A DNA stretch of 64,000 nt, taken from Pelagimonas varians. Lineage in GTDB: Bacteria > Pseudomonadota > Alphaproteobacteria > Rhodobacterales > Rhodobacteraceae. This document shows positions 1-8,127 of this stretch, piece by piece (the first letter of the stretch is position 1; each line of letters begins with the position of its first letter). The DNA lies in assembly GCF_003208435.1 (NCBI RefSeq), contig NZ_QKMF01000005.1, positions 235,912-299,911 on the forward strand, given 5' to 3'. A model generated the notes under the pieces. The model saw nothing but the letters and a program-made list of their open reading frames with translations. It was not told the origin of the DNA and did no database searches. The position numbers and the translations under genes are program-made.

Positions 1-92
1 AGACAGCAACACTCTTCATCGGCATCGCATTCGCGGAAGCCCTGGGCATCTTCGCATTCCTGGTTTCCCTGCTTCTGATGTTCGCCGTCTAA
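1..92 (+). CDS. atpE: F0F1 ATP synthase subunit c, C-terminal end (partial)
   Basis: Only the last 29 codons are in the window, entering in frame at base 3 and stopping at 92. They encode the second transmembrane helix of the c-ring subunit, with the segment FAEALGIFAF. The Glu in AEALG is the proton-carrying carboxylate of the rotor ring. The gene lies directly upstream of the b' and b genes on the same strand, the usual a-c-b'-b order of photosynthetic and alphaproteobacterial F0 operons. The start lies outside the window. Confidence 0.93.
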   Translation, partial: TATLFIGIAFAEALGIFAFLVSLLLMFAV

Positions 93-183
93 TCCACGGA
101 ACATAATATCCTTACGCGCGGGCGGTTCAGCATAAGCTGGTCCGCCCGATCGAAAGAAAACGTTCCGACGGAGGACAGACAAA

Positions 184-735
184 ATGGCGTCTGAAACACA
201 CGCTGCCGAAGCCGTCAGTTCTTGCGTTGACTCGCATGGCTCCGCGCTTGGTATGCCGCAGCTTTGCGGCGACTGGATCGGCAACCAGGTATTCTGGCTG
301 GTAATCACACTCGTGGTCATCTTCCTTGTGCTTTCGCGCATTGCATTGCCGCGGATTGCCTCGGTTCTGGCGGAACGTCAGGGGACGATCACCAATGACA
401 TCGCCGCCGCCGAAGATCTTAAGCGCAAAGCCCTTGAGGCCGAAGCTGCTTATGAGCAGGCACTGGCAGATGCACGCGTACAATCGCAAGCCATTGCGCA
501 AGCGACACGCGACGAAATTAAGGCAGAGCTTGACGTAGCCCTAGCCAAAGCTGACGCAGAGATCTCTGCCAAAGCTGCTGAGTCGGAAAAGGCGATTGCT
601 GATATCCGCGCCTCGGCCTTGGAAAACGTTGAAGTTGTTGCCAAAGACACAGCAGAGGCCATCGTCGCTGTGCTGGGTGGCAAGGCAGATTCTGCCAAGA
701 TTGCCGCTGCTGTCTCCAACCGGTTGAAAGGGTAA
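184..735 (+). CDS. atpF2: F0F1 ATP synthase subunit b'
   Basis: 183 aa. Subunit b' pairs with b to form the peripheral stalk that holds F1 still against the rotating c-ring. A short polar N-terminus is followed by one membrane helix at about residues 36-54 ([20 protein letters not shown]) and then a long charged, Ala/Glu-rich coiled coil to the end, as expected. The start is set by GGAGG at 170-174, nine bases before the ATG. The gene ends 4 bases before the next ATG, so translation is probably coupled. The heterodimeric b'/b arrangement (b' is also named atpG or atpX) is typical of Rhodobacterales. Confidence 0.93.
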   Translation: MASETHAAEAVSSCVDSHGSALGMPQLCGDWIGNQVFWLVITLVVIFLVLSRIALPRIASVLAERQGTITNDIAAAEDLKRKALEAEAAYEQALADARVQSQAIAQATRDEIKAELDVALAKADAEISAKAAESEKAIADIRASALENVEVVAKDTAEAIVAVLGGKADSAKIAAAVSNRLKG

Positions 736-739
736 GTTC

Positions 740-1300
740 ATGAAAAAGCTAATCCTTCCTGCTGCTCTTGGTTTGACTGCAAGCCCCGCATTTGCAGCAT
801 CTGGCCCATTCTTCTCGCTTGGGAACACCGATTTTGTTGTTCTGCTTGGCTTCCTGGTTTTTCTGGGTGTGCTGGCGTACTTCAAGGTTCCAGGCATGCT
901 GGGCGGTTTGCTGGACAAGCGTGCCGACGGCATTCGCAACGAATTGGACGAAGCGCGCGCGTTGCGTGAAGAAGCCCAGACGTTGCTGGCCAGCTACGAG
1001 CGCAAATCGCGCGAAGTGGCAGAGCAAGCGGATCGCATTGTTGCCCATGCCAAGCAAGAGGCCGAACTGGCCGCTGAGCAGGCAAAAGAAGACCTGAAAG
1101 CATCTATCGCCCGCCGTTTGGTCGCCGCTGAATCGCAGATTTCTTCTGCAGAAGCATCGGCTATCAAAGAGGTTCGTGATAGCGCAGCTCGCGTTGCTGT
1201 ACTTGCAGCGCAAGATGTGGTTGCTGATCAAATGACTGCAAAAGACGCAGGCAAATTGATCGACGACTCTATCGCAGAAGTTGGCACCAAACTTCACTAA
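740..1300 (+). CDS. atpF: F0F1 ATP synthase subunit b
   Basis: 186 aa. The second peripheral-stalk subunit. Residues 1-20 ([19 protein letters not shown]) look like a signal peptide, an extension common on b subunits in this family of bacteria. A membrane helix follows at about 30-50, then a coiled coil ([20 protein letters not shown]). AAAGGG at 727-732 gives a ribosome site about 7 bases before the ATG, overlapping the end of the b' gene. The operon closes after this gene at a strong terminator. The F1 genes are not here, so F0 and F1 are encoded apart, as is usual in alphaproteobacteria. Confidence 0.94.
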   Translation: MKKLILPAALGLTASPAFAASGPFFSLGNTDFVVLLGFLVFLGVLAYFKVPGMLGGLLDKRADGIRNELDEARALREEAQTLLASYERKSREVAEQADRIVAHAKQEAELAAEQAKEDLKASIARRLVAAESQISSAEASAIKEVRDSAARVAVLAAQDVVADQMTAKDAGKLIDDSIAEVGTKLH

Positions 1301-1324
1301 GCGTTCAGGACTAACACATAGAAC

Positions 1325-1358
1325 AAAGGCCCGGCTCCGAAAGGTGCTGGGCCTTTTT
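1325..1358 (+). terminator. Rho-independent terminator of the F0 operon
   Basis: An 11-bp stem (1325-1335 with 1346-1356, one G:T pair) around a 10-base loop, followed by a T run, sits 24 bases after the atpF stop. Confidence 0.9.
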
Positions 1359-1509
1359 CGTGGGGCTTGTCGACAAGATGAAAGCGGTGAAATGCGGTGC
1401 GGAATTCTGACGAACTGCGTCTGTGTCAGTCCTTGACGATGGTCGATGGATACGGTCAAAACAATCTTCCGCAGGCACATCAGCTGGGCAGTTAAAAGAG
1501 GCGCAAAGC

Positions 1510-2319
1510 GTGGCACATACGATCGTCGTTGGTAACGAAAAAGGTGGGGCAGGGAAATCAACTGTCTCTATGCATGTGGCGACAGCATTGGCGCGCATGG
1601 GCCACCGAGTAGGCACTTTGGATCTGGATTTGCGGCAAAAAAGCATGGGCCGCTATCTGGAGAACCGGCAAAAATACCTCGGAAGCATCGGTCTTGAGCT
1701 TCCAACGCCTATCTACATTGACTTGCCGCCTTCGGATGTCGGGTCAGCGCCAGAAGGGGATGAAGACTATGACCGTCGTCTTGGCCAAGCCGTAGCCGAG
1801 CTTGAATCCCGGTCCGACTTCATTGTTATCGATTGCCCCGGGTCGCACACGCGGCTTAGTCAGGTTGCTCATTCATTGGCGGACACGCTTGTAACCCCGT
1901 TAAATGATAGTTTTGTGGATTTTGACCTGTTGGCCAGAATCGACAATGACGGGGAAAAGATCATTGGCCCGTCGGTCTATTCCGAAATGGTTTGGTCGGC
2001 GCGGCAACTGCGGGCGCAGGCGGGGCTTGCACCAATCGATTGGATTGTACTTCGCAACCGGCTTGGTGCGCAGCAGATGGTAAACAAGAAGAAGATGGAA
2101 AGTGCCTTGGCTCGATTGGCCAAGCGAATCGGGTTCCGTATAGCTCCGGGCTTTAACGAACGGGTGATTTTTCGGGAGTTGTTTCCGCGTGGCCTGACTT
2201 TGTTGGACCTTCGAGATGTTGGGGTTAAACAGCTCAACATTTCAAATATTGCGGCGCGGCAAGAGCTTCGGGATCTGATCAAGTCGTTGAAATTGCCCGG
2301 AGTAGAGGTGAATTTCTGA
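1510..2319 (+). CDS. mipZ: MipZ, ParA-type division-plane positioning ATPase
   Basis: 269 aa from a GTG. MipZ forms a gradient from the ParB-bound poles and blocks FtsZ assembly there. The deviant Walker A box of ParA/MinD ATPases, KGGAGKST, is at residues 11-18, and VIDCPG at about 106-111 is the Walker B region. The tail (NERVIFRELFPRGLTLLDL) matches MipZ rather than ParA or MinD. The reading frame is open upstream to a GTG at 1423, but AGAGG at 1498-1502 and the protein beginning MAHTIVVGNEKGG support 1510. It stands alone between the F0 operon terminator and its own terminator. Confidence 0.92.
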   Translation: MAHTIVVGNEKGGAGKSTVSMHVATALARMGHRVGTLDLDLRQKSMGRYLENRQKYLGSIGLELPTPIYIDLPPSDVGSAPEGDEDYDRRLGQAVAELESRSDFIVIDCPGSHTRLSQVAHSLADTLVTPLNDSFVDFDLLARIDNDGEKIIGPSVYSEMVWSARQLRAQAGLAPIDWIVLRNRLGAQQMVNKKKMESALARLAKRIGFRIAPGFNERVIFRELFPRGLTLLDLRDVGVKQLNISNIAARQELRDLIKSLKLPGVEVNF

Positions 2320-2325
2320 AAGTGG

Positions 2326-2356
2326 AAAAGGCCGGATCGCAATGATCCGGCCTTTT
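2326..2356. terminator. Bidirectional terminator between mipZ and the convergent membrane gene
   Basis: A perfect 13-bp stem (2326-2338 with 2344-2356), loop of five, with A's before and T's after, so it can end transcription of mipZ on the plus strand and of the converging gene on the minus strand. Confidence 0.9.
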
Positions 2357-2369
2357 GCGTTTTTGGGAA

Positions 2370-3581
2370 TTATTCCGCAGGAATGGCTACGGCAGTTTGG
2401 TGTCCAAAGTGTTGGCGCCCAAGACGGATGATTAAAACGATCGCGACAATCTGCGAGAGGATCGCGAGACCAGAGATCGACCAATAGGCAACGTCGAATT
2501 TTGCAATCAGGCCCGAGGCAACGAGGCCTTTGTTTACAAAAAAGTGGATCATCACAGACAAAGCAACAGCAGGGCAAATTAGGGCGTAGGACCCAGGCGA
2601 AGTTTTGGACCCGACCACAAAGTCGGCGAAATATCCTTGGGCTTTTAGAACCACAGCACCCAGGCCCAAAAAGCCGAGCTGGATGGCCAGAAGACGGGTG
2701 AGGAAGATCATGGTCTCGCCGTCACTACCATGCACTTCAAGTGTCGTGTGCAGCCCGTGATTTTGCCGAAGGAACATGATGCCAAGAACCGTCACGATGG
2801 GAATGATGATCATCAAGGTCGGGCTCGCTTCGCGGGCTGTGCCATGTTGCAGCATGGAACTGATTGCCGATGCAGCGGCAAGCATCGTGTAGATAATCGC
2901 GATCACACCCAGAAAAGTCGACAGGACCAAAGACACACCAACGGTAGCAGGGTTTGTGCTCATCGCGGCAGGGGCCGAGAAGCCGACAGCAACCATCGAT
3001 ACTGCAAAGGCGGGCAACAGCTGTGCGAAGGAGTTGTGCGCGGTTACGTCAAAGACGCCGCCTTTGGACAAAACACGTCCCAGAAAACGGCCAATGAGCA
3101 TGAAGGCCTGAACGCCGATCAAGGCAAAGGCGATGAGGGCAAGCGGGAAGAGGTATTCAACCACACCCCATAGGCCCGGCACGAAGACCAATCCAACAAT
3201 GAACAACCCGTTGACTGTCATAGCCATTGCCAATGGCATAGCTAATATTGTCGATTCAGCGTTGGACGTAATCAGGTTTTGGTAGCCTTCAGTTTTCTTG
3301 AACGCCGAGAATGCCGACAGGTTCCAAGCCAAAAGCCTTAGGTTCGTGAAGGCGAAATAGGCAATCCCAGCCATTGCTATGACAATTGCGGTTCGCATGG
3401 GAAGGTCGCCGGTATTGAACGCCGCCATTATGTCTTCGAAAATTGGAACCGGGCGTCCGGCATGGGGAACCCAAAACATCAAGAACATGAAGAATGAGAC
3501 TGTGACGCCACCTGCGCCGAGTGAAGCCAAGAAGTAGAGCGGAGAATATGTGTCCGCTGCCTTTGTTTGTGGGGTAGCCAT
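2370..3581 (-). CDS. Multi-pass membrane protein, TsoY-like
   Basis: 403 aa, with about ten hydrophobic helices and little soluble sequence. The N-terminus (SPLYFLASLGAGGVTVSFFM) and conserved Asn/His-rich turns recall the family named TsoY in protein databases, whose selenoprotein members occur near sulfur/selenium genes. I recall the name but not a proven activity, so no function is assigned. A broader alternative is a TehA/SLAC1-like channel fold. The start has AGGAGG a few bases upstream. The promoter region carries two perfect copies of ATTC-N8-GAAT (see operators), the motif I associate with persulfide-sensing ArsR repressors (SqrR, BigR), which would fit a role in handling sulfide, sulfite or related compounds. 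It is a single-gene unit. Confidence 0.7.
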   Translation of the reverse strand: MATPQTKAADTYSPLYFLASLGAGGVTVSFFMFLMFWVPHAGRPVPIFEDIMAAFNTGDLPMRTAIVIAMAGIAYFAFTNLRLLAWNLSAFSAFKKTEGYQNLITSNAESTILAMPLAMAMTVNGLFIVGLVFVPGLWGVVEYLFPLALIAFALIGVQAFMLIGRFLGRVLSKGGVFDVTAHNSFAQLLPAFAVSMVAVGFSAPAAMSTNPATVGVSLVLSTFLGVIAIIYTMLAAASAISSMLQHGTAREASPTLMIIIPIVTVLGIMFLRQNHGLHTTLEVHGSDGETMIFLTRLLAIQLGFLGLGAVVLKAQGYFADFVVGSKTSPGSYALICPAVALSVMIHFFVNKGLVASGLIAKFDVAYWSISGLAILSQIVAIVLIIRLGRQHFGHQTAVAIPAE

Positions 3582-3598
3582 GACGGCCTCCTGAATAA

Positions 3599-3618
3599 AT
3601 ATTCACAACATGGAATAT
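3599..3618. promoter_or_regulatory. Operator 1, ATATTC-N8-GAATAT
   Basis: A perfect inverted repeat with 6-bp arms and an 8-base spacer, lying between the putative -10 and the ribosome site of the TsoY-like gene. It matches ATTC-N8-GAAT, the site remembered for SqrR/BigR-type ArsR repressors. Confidence 0.65.
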
Positions 3619-3646
3619 ATAAAACATTCAAAAAGTAGAATGTAAA
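3618..3646 (-). promoter_or_regulatory. Candidate promoter of the TsoY-like gene
   Basis: Reading the minus strand, TTTACA (3646-3641) is followed after 17-18 bases by TTTATA/TTATAT. The -35 and spacer overlap operator 2, and operator 1 starts right after the -10, a layout suited to repression. Confidence 0.45.
3624..3643. promoter_or_regulatory. Operator 2, ACATTC-N8-GAATGT
   Basis: A second perfect 6-bp inverted repeat with the same 8-base spacer, its centre 25 bp from operator 1. It covers the -35/-10 spacer. Two copies with identical geometry are unlikely by chance. Confidence 0.65.
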
Positions 3647-3674
3647 GAGATATTCTACAACTCGCGCCTCACTA

Positions 3675-3689
3675 TTAACGCGCCGTTAA
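3675..3689. promoter_or_regulatory. CtrA-type site TTAA-N7-TTAA
   Basis: TTAACGCGCCGTTAA matches the full CtrA recognition pattern TTAA-N7-TTAA and continues with C. It lies between the TsoY-like promoter and the start of the divergent lipoprotein gene. CtrA itself is not in the window; MipZ and GcrA show that this cell-cycle system is present. Confidence 0.45.
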
Positions 3690-3691
3690 CC

Positions 3692-4105
3692 ATGAAGCTC
3701 CACAGTCAAATCATGCGTAGTTGGTTGCTTTTCCTCCTCTTTGTCCTTGGGGCCTGTGACGCCGCAGGCCCCGGGTTCAAGTCTTCTAGCAAGATAGAAC
3801 GTAGCATCGAAGGAACGAAATTTGCCCTTCGGCGACAAGGTGATGTCGTTGAGGCGATTCGCTTGTCGCCAGAGTTTTTGCCAAAATTCACAGAGGTGGC
3901 ACGCAAGGCCGCAATAGTAGCGCAACTGGAAACTGGTTGCGCGGCCAAATGGGTAGATGGGGACCCAGCATTGCTGCGGATTGGCATGTCTTGCAACGGG
4001 GCGCGGCCCCCGAAAAAGCCCAGCCGGCGGAAATCCTTGTACTGCGACATCGAAGAGCTGTACGGGCGCGGGAACAGTTATGCAGGTCACATGATCTGTA
4101 GATAG
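3692..4105 (+). CDS. Small lipoprotein of unknown function
   Basis: 137 aa. The N-terminus carries a lipoprotein signal: basic residues, a hydrophobic core (WLLFLLFVLG) and the lipobox LGAC, with lipidated Cys at position 22. The mature part is polar, with four further cysteines (in ETGCAAK, MSCNGA, LYCDIEE, MICR) that could form disulfides in the periplasm. I do not recognise the family. A second ATG at 3713 would give a 15-residue signal peptide and would place the CtrA-type site 24 bases upstream instead of 2; neither start has a clear ribosome site. Codon use looks ordinary. Confidence 0.7.
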   Translation: MKLHSQIMRSWLLFLLFVLGACDAAGPGFKSSSKIERSIEGTKFALRRQGDVVEAIRLSPEFLPKFTEVARKAAIVAQLETGCAAKWVDGDPALLRIGMSCNGARPPKKPSRRKSLYCDIEELYGRGNSYAGHMICR

Positions 4106-4253
4106 GTGTGTTTGCCACGGGTTTGAATATAGGACAAACCCCAATATCTTGGGGACAACATCGCTGTAATCGCCAAATAAGCCCATATTTTATTGACACT
4201 GAGCGGTGATACCAGCCAATCTAAATGCCAGTTCAAGAATCAAGGCAACAGAT

Positions 4254-7200
4254 TTGCAGTTCAACAAGCTCAGACTGACAGGCTTCAAAAGCTTTGTAGA
4301 TCCGACGGATCTGGTCATAACTGATGGGCTTACCGGAGTCGTCGGGCCGAATGGATGTGGCAAATCCAACTTGCTTGAGGCGCTGCGCTGGGTGATGGGC
4401 GAAACCCGTGCAAAGGCGATGCGCGGCGGTGGAATGGAGGACGTGATCTTTGCCGGCGCGGCGACGCGTCCAGCCCGCAACTATGCTGAGGTTTGCCTGA
4501 CCATAGACAACTCGGAACGTCTGGCCCCGACCGGATTCAACGATAGCGATCAGCTTGAAGTCGTGCGGCGGATAACCCGAGATGCTGGCAGCGCCTATAA
4601 GGCAAATTCCAAAGACACCCGAGCCCGCGACGTTCAAATGCTGTTTGCGGATGCCTCCACCGGTGCGCATTCTCCTGCACTGGTCCGGCAGGGACAGATT
4701 TCTGAATTGATCAACGCCAAGCCGAAAAACCGCCGTAAGGTTTTGGAGGACGCCGCTGGAATTGGCGGCCTGTATCAGCGCCGCCATGAGGCGGAACTGA
4801 AGCTGAAGGGTGCAGAAACCAATCTGTTGCGCGTGGATGACGTCGTAGAGCAGCTGGCGGGACAACTCGGGCAGCTGGCCCGCCAAGCCCGTCAGGCGGC
4901 ACGCTATCGCGCGATCGGAGAGGAGCTTCGGTTAGCGGAGGGTATGCTTCTTTACCGGCGTTGGCGCGAAGCAGAAGACGCCCGCCTTGTCGCCGATACC
5001 CAATTGCGGGAGATGATCTCGCATGCGGGGCAGGCCGAAAAAATCGTGCGCTCTACCTCTGCGCAGCGAGCGGCTTTGGAGGATGCATTGCCGCCTCTGC
5101 GAGAAGAGGATGCGATCGCGGCTGCGATTTTGCAGCGGTTGATGGTGCAGCGCGACGCGTTGACCGATCAAGAAAAGCGGGCGCAGGACAGCATCAATAC
5201 GCTCAAACGCCGGATCGAACAGCTTGATCGGGATATGGACCGCGAAGCTGGCCTCAACCGTGATGCAGGCGAAACGATTGAGCAATTGGAATGGGAAACG
5301 CGGGAGCTGACCAAGGCCGCTGATGGCCATGATGACCGGTTGGAAGAGGCAGCAGAAACTGCGTCGGAGGCGTCTTCGATTTTGCATGAGCGCGAGGCTG
5401 ACTTGGCGCAGCGCACCGAAGACGTCGCAAGACTGTCGGCACGCCACCAATCGGCACAACGCTTTGTGGCTGACAGCCGCAAATCGATGGATCGGGCGAT
5501 AGGCGATGCCACCCGCGCCCAGGAAACTGTGACCCAAGCCCGCGAAACGATGGAAGCATCCCGCATCGCCGCCGAACGTTCGGAAGAAGCACAAGAAGAA
5601 GCGCAAGCTCTGACCGAGCGGGCCGAGGAATTGTTGGCCAATGCCGAAGAGGTGCGCGCCGAAACCCAAAGCCGCGAAGCTGAAGCCCGCGCCGAACGCT
5701 CCGAATCCGAAGGCGAGATGAATGCATTGCGAGCGGAGGTCACCGCACTGGCCCGCTTGCTGGACCGCGACACCGCCGAGGGTGGTCAAATCATGGACCG
5801 GTTGCAAGTTGAGCAGGGTTTTGAGAAGGCGCTTGGGGCGGCTTTGGCTGACGATCTGCGTGCGCCAGAGGTGGACGCGGATGGGCCTACGGGCTGGTCC
5901 GTTTTGCCGGATTATCCGCATCCCCAAGCGTTGCCGGAGGGGGTTACAGCCCTATCGCAGCATGTTTCGGTGCCCGACGTACTGGCCCGCCGGATGGAAC
6001 AGATTGGTCTGATTGGTGCCGATGATGGCGCGCGCCTTCAGCCTTTGCTGAAGCCCGGTCAGCGGTTGGTCACCCTTGAGGGGGATCTGTGGCGTTGGGA
6101 CGGGTTTCGCGCTTGGGCAGAAGATCAGCCCTCAGCAGCAGCCCTGCGGTTGGAACAGTTAAACCGGCTCGAGGGTTTGAAACAGGAAATGGCCGAGGCA
6201 ACGGCGCGGCTTGATGGTACCCGCGCCGCCCATGAGACGTTGACCGCGCGGTTGGCGGACCTGACCGCCGCTGATAAATCTGCCCGCGAGGCGCGCCGCC
6301 AAGCTGACCATCAATTGACCCAAGCGACTCGCGCGCAAAACCGTGCGGAAGCGGAGCGCGACATGGCGCAAAGCAAATTGGAAAGCGCTGGCCTGTCCGT
6401 TCGCCGCTACGAAGAAGAAATCAACACAGCCCGCGAACAGCTAGAAGAAGCTGAAGAAGTTTTGTTTGAGCTTGACGATCTGGATGAGGCCCGCGGCCTC
6501 GTGGAAGACATCAAAATGACCGTCGAGGCTGCCCGTATTACCATGATGGCCAAACGGTCTGCCCATGAAGAATTGCGCCGAGAGGGCGAAGCCCGCAAGG
6601 GTCGCAGCCAGCAGGTGACCAAGGAACTGTCCGGCTGGCGGCACCGTCTCGAAACCGCAGAAAAGCATGCATCCGATCTGGCAGATCGCAAAGAGGCCAG
6701 CATCGAAGAGCTGGAAGAGGCGATCACAGTTCCCGAGGAACTCGCTGATAAACGCGATGAGCTGTCTAGCGGGATCGAGGAAGCAGAGGCCCGTAAGGCG
6801 GAGGCCACCGATGCGCTGACCGGCGCGGAAACGGCGCTTCGCAGTGCAATCACTGAAGAACGCGACGCAGAACGCCTTGCTGGTGAAACCCGCGAAACCC
6901 GCGCCCGCGCCGAAGCCCGCGCTGAGGCTGCCCAAGAGACAGTGGCCGCCGCCGCCGAGCGTATTTCCGAAGAACTGGAATGCACACCGGAAACACTGCT
7001 GGAACAGCTGAACAAGACCCCTGACGAAATGCCGATTTCAGAGCAGATCGAACATGACGTTAGCCGGCTAAAGCGCCAGCGTGACGCGTTGGGTGCTGTC
7101 AATTTGCGCGCAGAGGAAGATGCCCGCGAAGTGCAGACCGAACACGATGAGCTGGTTCAGGAGAAATCAGACCTCGAAGAGGCGATTAAAACGCTGCGTA

Positions 7201-7709
7201 GCGGCATTGCCAGCCTGAACCGCGAGGGGCGCGAACGTCTTTTGACAGCTTTTGAGCAGGTCAATGCCAACTTTTCCATGCTGTTTACGCATCTGTTCGG
7301 CGGCGGTGAGGCAAATCTGGTGATGGTCGAAAGCGACGACCCATTGGAAGCTGGCCTTGAGATTATGTGCCAACCCCCGGGCAAAAAGCTGTCGACGCTC
7401 AGCTTGTTGTCCGGCGGAGAGCAAACACTGACGGCGCTCGCGCTGATATTCGGGGTGTTTTTGGCGAATCCGGCACCGATTTGTGTGCTTGACGAAGTCG
7501 ACGCACCTTTGGATGACGCCAATGTAACCCGTATGTGCGACATGCTTGATGAAATGTGCCGCCGCACCAATACTCGGTTTTTGATTATTACGCACCATGC
7601 TGTGACCATGGCCCGAATGGACCGCTTGTATGGGGTTACCATGCAAGAGCAGGGGGTTAGCCAATTGGTGTCCGTTGACCTGAAAAAGGCCGAGAAGCTG
7701 GTCGCGTGA
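4254..7709 (+). CDS. smc: Chromosome segregation protein SMC
   Basis: 1151 aa from a TTG. SMC dimers with ScpAB extrude loops and organise the nucleoid. The N-terminal head has the P-loop GPNGCGKS at about 31-38. Two long Ala/Glu/Arg coiled coils surround a hinge near residues 500-620. The C-terminal head has the ABC signature LSLLSGGEQ and the Walker B/D-loop VLDEVDAPLDD. The frame is open back to a GTG at 4206, but the family begins with an FxxLRLxGFKSF strand, so the TTG giving MQFNKLRLTGFKSF is preferred; it has AAGG about 8 bases upstream and gives the usual length. The scpAB genes are not nearby. Confidence 0.95.
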   Translation: MQFNKLRLTGFKSFVDPTDLVITDGLTGVVGPNGCGKSNLLEALRWVMGETRAKAMRGGGMEDVIFAGAATRPARNYAEVCLTIDNSERLAPTGFNDSDQLEVVRRITRDAGSAYKANSKDTRARDVQMLFADASTGAHSPALVRQGQISELINAKPKNRRKVLEDAAGIGGLYQRRHEAELKLKGAETNLLRVDDVVEQLAGQLGQLARQARQAARYRAIGEELRLAEGMLLYRRWREAEDARLVADTQLREMISHAGQAEKIVRSTSAQRAALEDALPPLREEDAIAAAILQRLMVQRDALTDQEKRAQDSINTLKRRIEQLDRDMDREAGLNRDAGETIEQLEWETRELTKAADGHDDRLEEAAETASEASSILHEREADLAQRTEDVARLSARHQSAQRFVADSRKSMDRAIGDATRAQETVTQARETMEASRIAAERSEEAQEEAQALTERAEELLANAEEVRAETQSREAEARAERSESEGEMNALRAEVTALARLLDRDTAEGGQIMDRLQVEQGFEKALGAALADDLRAPEVDADGPTGWSVLPDYPHPQALPEGVTALSQHVSVPDVLARRMEQIGLIGADDGARLQPLLKPGQRLVTLEGDLWRWDGFRAWAEDQPSAAALRLEQLNRLEGLKQEMAEATARLDGTRAAHETLTARLADLTAADKSAREARRQADHQLTQATRAQNRAEAERDMAQSKLESAGLSVRRYEEEINTAREQLEEAEEVLFELDDLDEARGLVEDIKMTVEAARITMMAKRSAHEELRREGEARKGRSQQVTKELSGWRHRLETAEKHASDLADRKEASIEELEEAITVPEELADKRDELSSGIEEAEARKAEATDALTGAETALRSAITEERDAERLAGETRETRARAEARAEAAQETVAAAAERISEELECTPETLLEQLNKTPDEMPISEQIEHDVSRLKRQRDALGAVNLRAEEDAREVQTEHDELVQEKSDLEEAIKTLRSGIASLNREGRERLLTAFEQVNANFSMLFTHLFGGGEANLVMVESDDPLEAGLEIMCQPPGKKLSTLSLLSGGEQTLTALALIFGVFLANPAPICVLDEVDAPLDDANVTRMCDMLDEMCRRTNTRFLIITHHAVTMARMDRLYGVTMQEQGVSQLVSVDLKKAEKLVA

Positions 7710-7761
7710 ATGTGACGGGCGACTTGCTGTCAGTTCTTTGAGATGGTGATAGAGAGTCTGG

Positions 7762-8127
7762 ATGCGTTTGAACCTGCCTTTCATAGTTTCGGTGGCCTGC
7801 TTAATGGCCGGACCGACCTTAGCCCAAAGCTTTTCAACCAAGGATGACGATGAAGTCTTTGATCGCTTTTCGTTGACCAAAGTCTTGGCGGGTAAAATTT
7901 TCGAGTTCTATGACGATGGCCAATCCCAATACTATGACGACGGTCGCTATAGCTACACATACGCTGGAGGCGGTGGGACAGCCTATGGATATTGGGATGT
8001 CACGGAGAGTGGGGCGGTTTGCGTCACGTTTCTCAACGAAGCGACGCGCTGCGATATCTATGTGATGAATGGGGAACGCATGATCCTGATCGACGAAAAC
8101 GGCAACCGGTTTCCGGTGCGCCCCTGA
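7762..8127 (+). CDS. Small exported protein of unknown function
   Basis: 121 aa. Residues 1-21 form a Sec signal peptide (MRLNLPFIVSVACLMAGPTLA, cleavage before Q). The mature domain of about 100 residues is acidic and rich in Tyr, Gly and Asp (YYDDGRYSYTYAGGGGTAYG), with two Cys (AVCVTF, ATRCDI) that could make a disulfide. It looks like a small periplasmic beta domain of a kind common as a hypothetical protein in Rhodobacteraceae. Its TGA overlaps the ATG of the next gene (TGATG), so the two are co-translated. Confidence 0.75.
   Translation: MRLNLPFIVSVACLMAGPTLAQSFSTKDDDEVFDRFSLTKVLAGKIFEFYDDGQSQYYDDGRYSYTYAGGGGTAYGYWDVTESGAVCVTFLNEATRCDIYVMNGERMILIDENGNRFPVRP

Noticed and set aside
1423..1509. 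N-terminal extension of MipZ from a GTG at 1423
   Set aside because: The extra 29 residues lack similarity to ParA proteins, while a ribosome site and the family start fit 1510.
2370..3581. Selenocysteine-containing TsoY protein
   Set aside because: No in-frame TGA within the open frame, so nothing suggests a selenocysteine codon.
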